From Aestuariimicrobium ganziense (lineage in GTDB: Bacteria > Actinomycetota > Actinomycetes > Propionibacteriales > Propionibacteriaceae), in contig NZ_JACYIZ010000006.1 of NCBI RefSeq assembly GCF_015352975.1, positions 43,936 to 107,935 on the forward strand: DNA of 64,000 bases, given 5' to 3'. Of the stretch, positions 24,459 to 30,339 are shown in pieces. The first letter of the stretch is position 1, and each line of letters starts with the position of its first letter. The position numbers and the translations under genes were made by a program. Below the pieces are notes generated by a model. That model worked only from the letters and a program-made list of their open reading frames with translations, made no database searches and had not been told where the DNA came from.

Positions 24459-24883
24459 CGGCGCACCTCGGCGCGCCACACTTCGGCGCGGGCGGCCCCG
24501 ATCACCTTGTCGTCTCCGCAGGTGGCCTCGAGGGCGACCACGACGGTCTCGTCGGTGACCTCGGTGACCGCGCCGGTGAACTCGACCAGCACCCCCTCGT
24601 CGGTGTCGGGGATGAGCACCGGCTTGGTGAAGCGGACGAACACGCTGGCGACCCGCTCGGCGCCGCCAGCCCAGTCGGTCACCGCCGAGGCGGCCTGTCC
24701 CATCGTCCACATGCCATGGACGAGAACCCCGGGCAGGCCGAGGGCCTGGGCTGCCCGGTCGGACCAGTGGATCGGGTTGAAGTCGCCGGACGCCCCGGCG
24801 TAGCGGACGGCGTCCGCCCTGGTCAGGTGCACGCTGCGGGTGGGCAACTGGTCACCGACGGTGACGCTGGCGAGGGTGCTCAT
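24455..24883 (-). CDS. hadB: MaoC-like (R)-hydratase, HadB type
   Basis: This 142-residue hotdog-fold hydratase has the hydratase-2 motif around YAGASGDFNPIHW (Asp and His catalytic) and LVHGMWTMG. In mycobacteria HadB pairs with HadA as a 3-hydroxyacyl-ACP dehydratase of a type II fatty-acid system. Here it follows hadA with an ATGA overlap and overlaps murB by GTGA, the same neighbourhood as in other actinobacteria. The natural substrate in a non-mycolate organism is unknown. Confidence 0.85.
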   Translation of the reverse strand: MSTLASVTVGDQLPTRSVHLTRADAVRYAGASGDFNPIHWSDRAAQALGLPGVLVHGMWTMGQAASAVTDWAGGAERVASVFVRFTKPVLIPDTDEGVLVEFTGAVTEVTDETVVVALEATCGDDKVIGAARAEVWRAEVRR

Positions 24884-25302
24884 GCGGCCGACTCCTCCTC
24901 ACGGGTGTGCAGCAGGGTCGAGGTGGCGGTGCAGACCACCTCGTCCTCGACGGTCAACTCGACCTGGATGGTGACCCAGTCACCGAGTCCGCGGCTGCGC
25001 ACCTTCTCGATCGACAGCACGGCGGTCACCTCATCGCCGTCGCGCAGCGGGCGAACGTGGCTGAAGCGCTGGTCGCCGTGGACCGTGCGGTGCAGGGCCA
25101 GACCGAGGTCGGGGTCGTCGAAGAGCGCCTGCCAGGCCTGCGCGGCGATCACCATGGCGAAGGTCGGCGGGGCCGTGGTGGGGTCGGCCTGGGCCGCGGT
25201 GTCGCCGACGGCGTGGGCGAACTCCTCGATCTTGGCGCGGCTGACCCGGTACGGGAGGGTGGCCGGATAGCGGCGTCCGACGTGCTCGGCACTGATGGGC
25301 AT
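24880..25302 (-). CDS. hadA: MaoC-like dehydratase N-terminal domain protein, HadA type
   Basis: This 140-residue single-hotdog protein of the FAS1-like dehydratase family lacks the catalytic Asp-His pair of HadB and is expected to form the substrate-binding half of a HadAB heterodimer. Visible features: YRVSRAKIEEFAHAVGD at the N-terminus and HGDQRFSHVRPLRDGD. It overlaps hadB (ATGA). The ATG lies seven bases after a TAGCCT -10 element, suggesting a leaderless mRNA. Confidence 0.85.
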   Translation of the reverse strand: MPISAEHVGRRYPATLPYRVSRAKIEEFAHAVGDTAAQADPTTAPPTFAMVIAAQAWQALFDDPDLGLALHRTVHGDQRFSHVRPLRDGDEVTAVLSIEKVRSRGLGDWVTIQVELTVEDEVVCTATSTLLHTREEESAA

Positions 25303-25309
25303 GGGCCCA

Positions 25310-25315
25310 AGGCTA
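25310..25315 (-). promoter_or_regulatory. Leaderless -10 element for hadA-hadB-murB
   Basis: TAGCCT on the minus strand ends seven bases before the hadA ATG; there is no ribosome site between them. Confidence 0.45.
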
Positions 25316-25343
25316 CTGTCGCGACCCGGAAGCTTGCGAGGAT

Positions 25344-25493
25344 GTGGCCCTGGCCACCAGGGAACCGCTGACCCCAGAGCAGGTGGAGTTCGCGCCTGCC
25401 ACCATCGACCGCTTCGCTGACGTCGCCACGGTGGTGGGACCGAGCGCGACCGCCAAGGGCTCGTGCTGGCTGGTGCGCAAGGACCTGAAATGA
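25344..25493 (+). pseudogene. Possible 5' remnant of a GNAT acetyltransferase gene
   Basis: A GTG-started frame of 49 codons reads VALATREPLTPEQV, then ATIDRFADVATVVGPS and GSCW, then LVRKDLK and a stop. The RF-DV-VVGP...CW pattern resembles the first 40 residues of a GNAT subgroup whose members start with a xxRFDDVxxVLGP...CWC segment, but no acetyl-CoA-binding core follows. It may be a truncated gene or chance resemblance. Confidence 0.35.
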
Positions 25494-25557
25494 CACGACG
25501 GGGCCGCCCGCCAGCGGCGGACGACCCCGTGCGTGGGTCAGTGGTGCGCGAGCAGCG

Positions 25558-25728
25558 TCAGCGGGTCTCGCGGTGCGCGGTGTGCTTGCCGCAGCGCGAG
25601 CAGAACTTCTTCAGCTCAAGTCGATCCGGGTCGTTGCGCCGGTTCTTCTTGCTGATGTAGTTGCGCTCCTTGCACTCGGTGCAGGCAAGGGTGATCTTGG
25701 GGCGGACGTCGCCAGCCTTCTTGGCCAT
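25558..25728 (-). CDS. rpmG: 50S ribosomal protein L33
   Basis: This 56-residue ribosomal protein begins [19 protein letters not shown]. Both zinc-ribbon CxxC pairs (CTEC and CSRC) are present, making it the zinc-containing form. The ATG at 25728 follows AAAGGAACG. It lies just downstream of tRNA-Met, with hadA further on, the usual actinobacterial order. Confidence 0.95.
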   Translation of the reverse strand: MAKKAGDVRPKITLACTECKERNYISKKNRRNDPDRLELKKFCSRCGKHTAHRETR

Positions 25729-25771
25729 TGTCGTTCCTTTCTGACAGACCTTCAGTGGGTGCGGGTCGTGG

Positions 25772-25844
25772 TAGCGGAGACGGGACTCGAACCCGTGACA
25801 CAGCGATTATGAGCCGCTTGCTCTACCACCTGAGCTACCCCGCC
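25772..25844 (-). tRNA. tRNA-Met (CAT), elongator type
   Basis: A 73-base cloverleaf with anticodon loop CTCATAA. The anticodon stem lacks the three G-C pairs of initiators, so it is an elongator. The acceptor stem, GGCGGGG against CTCCGCT, contains a G1-U72 wobble and a G6-U67 wobble, unusual for this species. The CCA end is not encoded. Confidence 0.93.
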
Positions 25845-25855
25845 ACTTGGTGTGA

Positions 25856-25887
25856 GTGGGCTCGGAACCTGACGACTCCGAGCCCAC
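25856..25887 (-). promoter_or_regulatory. Hairpin between tRNA-Thr and tRNA-Met
   Basis: Perfect 11-bp arms GTGGGCTCGGA (25856-25866) and complement (25877-25887) separate the two tRNAs. This may be a processing signal or partial terminator. Confidence 0.5.
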
Positions 25888-25896
25888 CTGCACCAG

Positions 25897-25969
25897 AGCC
25901 CCCATGCGGAATCGAACCGCAGACCTTCTCCTTACCATGGAGACGCTCTGCCGACTGAGCTATAGGGGC
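25897..25969 (-). tRNA. tRNA-Thr (GGT)
   Basis: A 73-base cloverleaf: acceptor GCCCCTA/TGGGGGC, anticodon stem TCTCC/GGAGA around loop ATGGTAA (anticodon GGT), T loop GTTCGATTC. The CCA end is not encoded. It is first in a tRNA-Thr, tRNA-Met, rpmG unit. Confidence 0.96.
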
Positions 25970-26087
25970 CAGCCGAAGGAACAACTTACAGCAGCGGTGA
26001 CACCACGCGCAAAACGTCCTCACGAGCCACACCGTAGGATCTGCACGTCACCTCGACCCATGCTCGTCCACCACCGGAAGGACCCCC

Positions 26088-26801
26088 ATGCCCACTCCTC
26101 ACATCGCCGCGCAACCGGGTGAGATCGCCCCGTTGGTGATCATGCCCGGAGACCCCCGGCGGGCCACCCGGATCGCCGAGACCTTCCTCGACGACGCCCG
26201 ACTGGTCAGCGAGGTGCGCGGCATCGGCTGCTACACCGGCACCCACCAGGGCACGCCGATGTCGGTGATGGCCTCGGGCATGGGCATCCCGTCGATGTCG
26301 ATCTACGCCACCGAGCTCTACCGCGAGTACGACGTGCAGCGGATCGTGCGGGTCGGCACCTGCGGCGGCATCTCCTCCGACGTTGCGGTGCGAGACGTGG
26401 TGATCGCCAACGCCGCCCACACCAACTCCCAGGTCGCCACGCTCGAGGCGCCGGGGCTGTCGCTGTCGCTGGCGGCCAGCTTCGACATGCTCCGCGGTGC
26501 GGTGGACGAGGCCCGCGCCCACGCCGAGGGCAAGGTGCACGTGGGTTCGGTGTTCTCGTCCGACTTCTTCTACTCCGACCGCCGCGACATCACCGAGGCG
26601 CTCGACCGCTTGGGCACGCTCGGGGTCGAGATGGAGGCCGCCGGGCTGTATGCGTGTGCGATGAAGGCCGGACGCGAGGCGCTGGCCGTCTGCACCGTGT
26701 CGGACCACCTCAAGGACGGGTCGGGCGACCTCACCTCGGACGAGCGCGAGACCCTGTTCGCCACCGCCCTGCAGATCGCGGCCGCCGGCCTGCTCGCCTG
26801 A
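26088..26801 (+). CDS. deoD: Purine-nucleoside phosphorylase, DeoD type
   Basis: Phosphorolysis of purine nucleosides to base and (deoxy)ribose-1-phosphate in nucleoside salvage. The 237-residue product matches the hexameric DeoD family: MPGDPRRA, RVGTCGGI, VEMEAAGLY and the catalytic Asp in SDHLKDG. GGAAGGACC precedes the ATG, and a TAGGAT -10 candidate (26034-26039) precedes it. It is convergent with tRNA-Tyr. Confidence 0.95.
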   Translation: MPTPHIAAQPGEIAPLVIMPGDPRRATRIAETFLDDARLVSEVRGIGCYTGTHQGTPMSVMASGMGIPSMSIYATELYREYDVQRIVRVGTCGGISSDVAVRDVVIANAAHTNSQVATLEAPGLSLSLAASFDMLRGAVDEARAHAEGKVHVGSVFSSDFFYSDRRDITEALDRLGTLGVEMEAAGLYACAMKAGREALAVCTVSDHLKDGSGDLTSDERETLFATALQIAAAGLLA

Positions 26802-26835
26802 GTTGAAGGGACTCGTACAGGGCCCGGACAACGAA

Positions 26836-26870
26836 CAAGGCCCCCGAATCCATCCGATTCAGGGGCCTTG
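26836..26870 (-). terminator. Terminator of tRNA-Tyr, shared with deoD
   Basis: Arms CAAGGCCCC...GAATC (26836-26850) and 26856-26870 pair over 15 positions. The single imperfect position is a U-G wobble in minus-strand RNA but C-A in plus-strand RNA, so it serves tRNA-Tyr best. It touches the encoded CCA. Confidence 0.7.
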
Positions 26871-26954
26871 GTGGCAGGTGTAGGGTTCGAACCTACGTAG
26901 GACGATGCCGACGGTTTTACAGACCGCTCCCTTTGGCCACTCGGGCAACCTGCC
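26869..26954 (-). tRNA. tyrT: tRNA-Tyr (GTA)
   Basis: A class II tRNA with a long variable arm. Acceptor GGCAGGT/ACCTGCC, anticodon loop CTGTAAA (GTA), T loop GTTCGAACC. The 3' CCA appears to be encoded (26869-26871), unlike the other tRNAs in the window. Confidence 0.96.
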
Positions 26955-27039
26955 GTGCTGCTGCGCAGCGATTGGTTACCTTAGCAAAGCCGAAGCCGCA
27001 TCACCGAATCAGGCCAGCCCTTCCAGACAGGAGACCGCC

Positions 27040-27531
27040 ATGGCATCCGACAGCTCCTTCGACGTGGTCAGCAAGATCGACCGGCAGGAGGTTGACAACG
27101 CCCTCAACCAGGCCGCCAAGGAGGTGAGCCAGCGCTTCGACTTCAAGAACACCGACTCATCGATCAGGTGGTCGGGCGAGACGATCGAGATGATCGCCAA
27201 CGGCGAGGAGCGAGTGAAGGCGATCTGGGACGTCTTCCAGTCCAAGCTGGTGCGCCGCGGTGTCTCGCTCAAGGCTGTCGAGGCCGGCGACCCCCGGATC
27301 TCGGGCAAGTTGTGGCACATCACCGCCTCGACCAAGGAGGGGATCACCCAGGAGAACGCCAAGAAGGTCTCGAAGCTGATCCGCGACGAGGGGCCCAAGG
27401 GCGTCAAGTGCCAGATCCAGGGTGACGAGCTGCGGGTCTCGTCCAAGAGCCGCGACGACCTGCAGGAGGTGCAGCGCCTGATCAAGGCCGCTGACTACGA
27501 CTTCGCGGTGCAGTTCGTCAACTACCGCTGA
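27040..27531 (+). CDS. YajQ family (UPF0234) nucleotide-binding protein
   Basis: The 163-residue product spans the whole family: [19 protein letters not shown] at the N-terminus, RFDFKN, and the C-terminal VQFVNYR. E. coli YajQ binds nucleic acid, and a Xanthomonas homologue binds cyclic di-GMP; the role here is unknown. I start at the ATG at 27040 with ACAGGAG upstream; a longer reading runs back into tRNA-Tyr. Confidence 0.9.
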   Translation: MASDSSFDVVSKIDRQEVDNALNQAAKEVSQRFDFKNTDSSIRWSGETIEMIANGEERVKAIWDVFQSKLVRRGVSLKAVEAGDPRISGKLWHITASTKEGITQENAKKVSKLIRDEGPKGVKCQIQGDELRVSSKSRDDLQEVQRLIKAADYDFAVQFVNYR

Positions 27532-27540
27532 GGCCCCGGC

Positions 27541-27782
27541 TCACACCCCGCTGAGCAGCACGGCGCTGGCGAACCCGAGCACCGTGGCCAGACCGACCCA
27601 GCGGCCGGCGTGCTCGACCGCCTCGGGCAGCATCGTGGTGGAGAGCATCGCCAGCACCCGTCCGCGGCGGTGCCCGGCAGCGATCAGGCCGGTGGTGGCG
27701 GCGAGGCGACGACCAGCGCGATCAGGGCTCCGAGCAGCAGCGCCGAACCGCCCAGCAGTCCCCACACAGCAGCCATCAGCAT
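27541..27782 (-). pseudogene. Remnant of a ZIP-family metal transporter
   Basis: The ATG at 27782 begins MLMAAVWGLLGGSALLLGALIALVV, a typical first membrane helix of one actinobacterial ZIP subfamily, and stops after 32 codons. A second frame then carries AATTGLIAAGHRR and VLAMLSTTMLPEAVEHAGR...GLATVLGFASAVLLSG, the family's C-terminal helices. The middle of the protein, about 150 residues including the metal-binding helices, is missing. This is an internally deleted, frameshifted gene. An intact ZIP gene of a different subfamily follows at 27900-28703. Confidence 0.75.
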
Positions 27783-27834
27783 GGGCCACCTCCTCGTCCG
27801 TGCCCCATCGTCCAGTCTGACCCCGGTCAGGTCT

Positions 27835-27884
27835 GGTTCGTGGCGACAAATGCGCTGTCAGTGCGTCGTTTCACGCCACGAACC
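27835..27884. repeat. GTGGCG...CGCCAC palindromic element, copy 1
   Basis: Perfect 11-bp outer arms GGTTCGTGGCG (27835-27845) and complement (27874-27884) enclose 28 bases with GCTGTCA at the centre. It is related to two elements at 50757-50795 and 50840-50884. Confidence 0.65.
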
Positions 27885-27899
27885 GGTGGCACGGGAGGG

Positions 27900-28703
27900 T
27901 CACCGGGCAAACAGCACCAGGCTGAGCGCGACCACCACCATGCCGGCGAGCATGCCGTAGATGGTCTGGTGCTTGTCGGTCTGGTAGCGCCAGGCGCCGG
28001 GCAGCAGTTCGTCCACCGCGAGAAAGACCATCATTCCGGCGACCAGCGCGTAGAACATGCCGAACAGGGTCTGCGGGACGACGAACGAGACCAACAGCGC
28101 GGCGAACAGCCCGCCCAGCGGTTCGGTCAGCCCAGAGACGGTGGCCCAGGCCAGGGCCTTCGTCCGGCTGCGGGTGGCGGCGTAGACCGGGGCTGCCACA
28201 GCGATGCCCTCGGGCACGTTGTGGATGGCGATCGCCACCGCCAGCGTGATGCCGACCTGGGGCTCGGTGTAGGTGGTGAAGAAGGTCGCCATGCCCTCGG
28301 GGAAGTTGTGCAGCGACAGCACCAGCGCCACCAGCAGACCCGAGCGCAGCAGGTGGCGGGTCTGCGGGGCCTCGCCGGACGAGACCTCGGCCTCGCGCCC
28401 CTCGGTCTCGTTGGGGTTCAACTCCCCCGGCAGGAACCGGTCGATCGCCAGCACCAGCAGGATGCCCACGAAGAAGGCGCCGTAGCCCAGGGCGTTGGCA
28501 GGCATCGGTGCGTACCGGTCGGACAGCGAGTCGATGCCCAGTGGCAGCACCTGCATCAGACTGACCAACAGCATCGCTCCGGCGGCGAAGGCCAGGCTCA
28601 CCGCCAACCAGGTGCGCTCGAGCACTCGACGGCTGAGGGCGAGGAACCCGCCGACCGACGTGGCCAGTCCCGCGAGCAGCGAGACCAGCAGCGCGAGCAG
28701 CAT
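27900..28703 (-). CDS. zupT: ZIP-family zinc/iron transporter, ZupT type
   Basis: A membrane importer of zinc and other divalent metals. The 267-residue product has about eight membrane helices and both signature metal-site motifs, HNFPEG in helix 4 and HNVPEG in helix 5, plus E-rich VDELLPG near the end. I start at the ATG at 28703 (MLLALLVSLLAGL), which lies seven bases after TAGCGT, a leaderless arrangement. A longer reading adds a non-membrane stretch with no homology. A zinc-responsive operator is not obvious. Confidence 0.9.
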   Translation of the reverse strand: MLLALLVSLLAGLATSVGGFLALSRRVLERTWLAVSLAFAAGAMLLVSLMQVLPLGIDSLSDRYAPMPANALGYGAFFVGILLVLAIDRFLPGELNPNETEGREAEVSSGEAPQTRHLLRSGLLVALVLSLHNFPEGMATFFTTYTEPQVGITLAVAIAIHNVPEGIAVAAPVYAATRSRTKALAWATVSGLTEPLGGLFAALLVSFVVPQTLFGMFYALVAGMMVFLAVDELLPGAWRYQTDKHQTIYGMLAGMVVVALSLVLFAR

Positions 28704-28710
28704 GCATCGA

Positions 28711-28716
28711 ACGCTA
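28711..28716 (-). promoter_or_regulatory. Leaderless -10 element for zupT
   Basis: TAGCGT ends seven bases before the zupT ATG at 28703; there is no Shine-Dalgarno sequence in between. Confidence 0.45.
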
Positions 28717-28771
28717 CCGTCGAGGATGGGAGTGCTTGTCGAGAACCGGATTCCGACGGCCACCCCAGTGA

Positions 28772-28789
28772 TATCTTGATGTCAAGATA
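28772..28789. promoter_or_regulatory. Palindromic operator upstream of the MFS gene
   Basis: Perfect 8-bp arms TATCTTGA and TCAAGATA are separated by two bases, in an AT-rich patch 29 bases before the MFS start. The form fits a MarR-type repressor site controlling a transporter. No regulator gene is adjacent. Confidence 0.55.
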
Positions 28790-28817
28790 AATCCCCGACC
28801 CACCCCGGGAGCGCGCG

Positions 28818-30035
28818 ATGTACAGACGGCTGTTCTGGCCTGTACTGGCTCCCTCGATGCTGCTCGGCGTCGCCAGCGGCGCCACCGTGCCGGTGTCGGT
28901 GCTCGCCGCGATGGAACTGGGCGCCTCGGCGGCACTGGCCAGCCTGATCGTCGCCATGGTCGGTGCCACCGCGCTGGCCACCACCGTGTTCGCTGGCATG
29001 CTGATCGACCGGATCGGCGACCGCCGGGCGATGCTGCTGTCGACCGGGGCGGGTGCCGTGGTGACCGCGCTGACCGTGATCGCCTTGGTCTGGGCCGGTC
29101 CGGGAGCGCTGTGGCTATTCACCGCCGCCTCGATGCTGCGCGCACCGGTGATGAACGTGTGGGGCCTGGCCCGCCAGGCGCTGGTCGCCGACCAGGTCGC
29201 GCCGCTCGAGCGAGGACGAGCGATGACCGCCCTCGGCGGGACGATGCGAGCCGGCAGCCTGGTCGGACCGCTGGCCAGCGCGCTGCTGCTGCTCTGGCTG
29301 CCGTTGTGGTCGGTGTTCGTGTTCTCGATCTGCTGCGCCCTGCTGGCGTTGGCGATCCTGATGAGCCGTCGCGGGTCCACCCTGGACGACCAGGCTGCGG
29401 CAGCCCGGGCCGGGGGCGATCGGCAGCCCGACGCCGCTGACCTGGTGGTCCGGTGGCGAGCGGTTGCCCTCGCCGGCGTCTCGGTCGCCACCTTGGCCAT
29501 CGCCCGGGTAGCCCAGCCGGTGGTCGTCCAGTTGTGGGGTGTGCACCTGAGCCAGTCGGCCTCGACGATCTCGCTGCTGATCGCGATGGGGGCAGCCGTC
29601 GAACTGGTGATGATGTGGCCCGGCGGCTACTTCAAGGACCGGATCGGGCGCTCACCGGTGCTGGTCGCCTGCCTGGTGGTGTACGGCCTGGGCTTCGTGC
29701 TGATGCCGACCCTGCCCACGCTGTTCGGCATGGTGTCCGCGGTGTTCGTGATGGCGCTCGGCAACGGGCTGGGTGCGGGGATCAACATGACCATCGGCGC
29801 CGACCTGAGCCCACCGGTGGGACGCGCCAAGTTTCTCGGCATCTGGGCGCTGTTCAGCGGTACCGGGGTGCTGATCGGGCCAGCGACGGTGTCGGCGCTG
29901 GTCGCCGCGTCGGGCGTCGGTGCGGCGATCTTCGGCATCGCCGGCCTTGCCCTGGGCGGGGCGGCCTGGATGGCGGGCTGGGCTCGCACCGTCGACCTGC
30001 CCCGAGGTATCGGGGTCGAGCCCAGCGCCAAGTGA
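28818..30035 (+). CDS. Major facilitator superfamily transporter
   Basis: A 405-residue membrane protein with about 12 helices in two halves. The MFS motif-A loops are seen at GMLIDRIGDRRAML and, in the second half, GGYFKDRIGRSPVL. The substrate is not predictable; drug or metabolite efflux is likely from the family shape. The ATG follows GGGAGCG. A palindromic operator lies upstream. Downstream it almost touches a truncated aldo/keto reductase on the other strand. Confidence 0.88.
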   Translation: MYRRLFWPVLAPSMLLGVASGATVPVSVLAAMELGASAALASLIVAMVGATALATTVFAGMLIDRIGDRRAMLLSTGAGAVVTALTVIALVWAGPGALWLFTAASMLRAPVMNVWGLARQALVADQVAPLERGRAMTALGGTMRAGSLVGPLASALLLLWLPLWSVFVFSICCALLALAILMSRRGSTLDDQAAAARAGGDRQPDAADLVVRWRAVALAGVSVATLAIARVAQPVVVQLWGVHLSQSASTISLLIAMGAAVELVMMWPGGYFKDRIGRSPVLVACLVVYGLGFVLMPTLPTLFGMVSAVFVMALGNGLGAGINMTIGADLSPPVGRAKFLGIWALFSGTGVLIGPATVSALVAASGVGAAIFGIAGLALGGAAWMAGWARTVDLPRGIGVEPSAK

Positions 30036-30039
30036 GCCC

Positions 30040-30282
30040 TCAGCGACGCAGGGGCACCACCTCGTCGCGGCGGTCACGGATCGCGGCGCCGACGATCTCT
30101 TCGGACTCGCCCCTGGAGTACACGTCGGCGGTGTCGAGGAAGTTGATGCCGGCGTCGATCGCGGCGTTGATGATGCGGCTGCAGTCGTCGCGGTCGGCGT
30201 TGTTGCTGCCGCCGAACATCATCGTGCCCAGGCACAGGTTGCTCACCTGCACGCCGGTGTCGGCCAGGTCGCGGTAGCGCAT
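30040..30282 (-). pseudogene. Truncated aldo/keto reductase, N-terminal fragment
   Basis: The 80-codon frame reads like the start of an AKR: MRYRDLADTGVQVSNLCLGTM, then INAAIDAGINFLDTADVYSRGESEEIVGAAI. The catalytic Asp and Tyr (DTADVY) are present. It stops at RRDEVVPLRR, where intact family members continue LATK, so the catalytic Lys and His and three quarters of the barrel are missing. It faces the MFS gene, whose stop is four bases away. A deletion probably removed the rest. Confidence 0.8.
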
Positions 30283-30339
30283 GTCGGTCTCCCCCATCGT
30301 GGGTTGTGGTGCCCAGGTCGGGGTGGGAGCGTCGCTAGG

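Noticed and set aside
20648..26954. tRNA genes as integration sites for mobile elements
   Set aside because: No integrase, no repeated tRNA 3' ends and continuous conserved housekeeping synteny around all four tRNAs.
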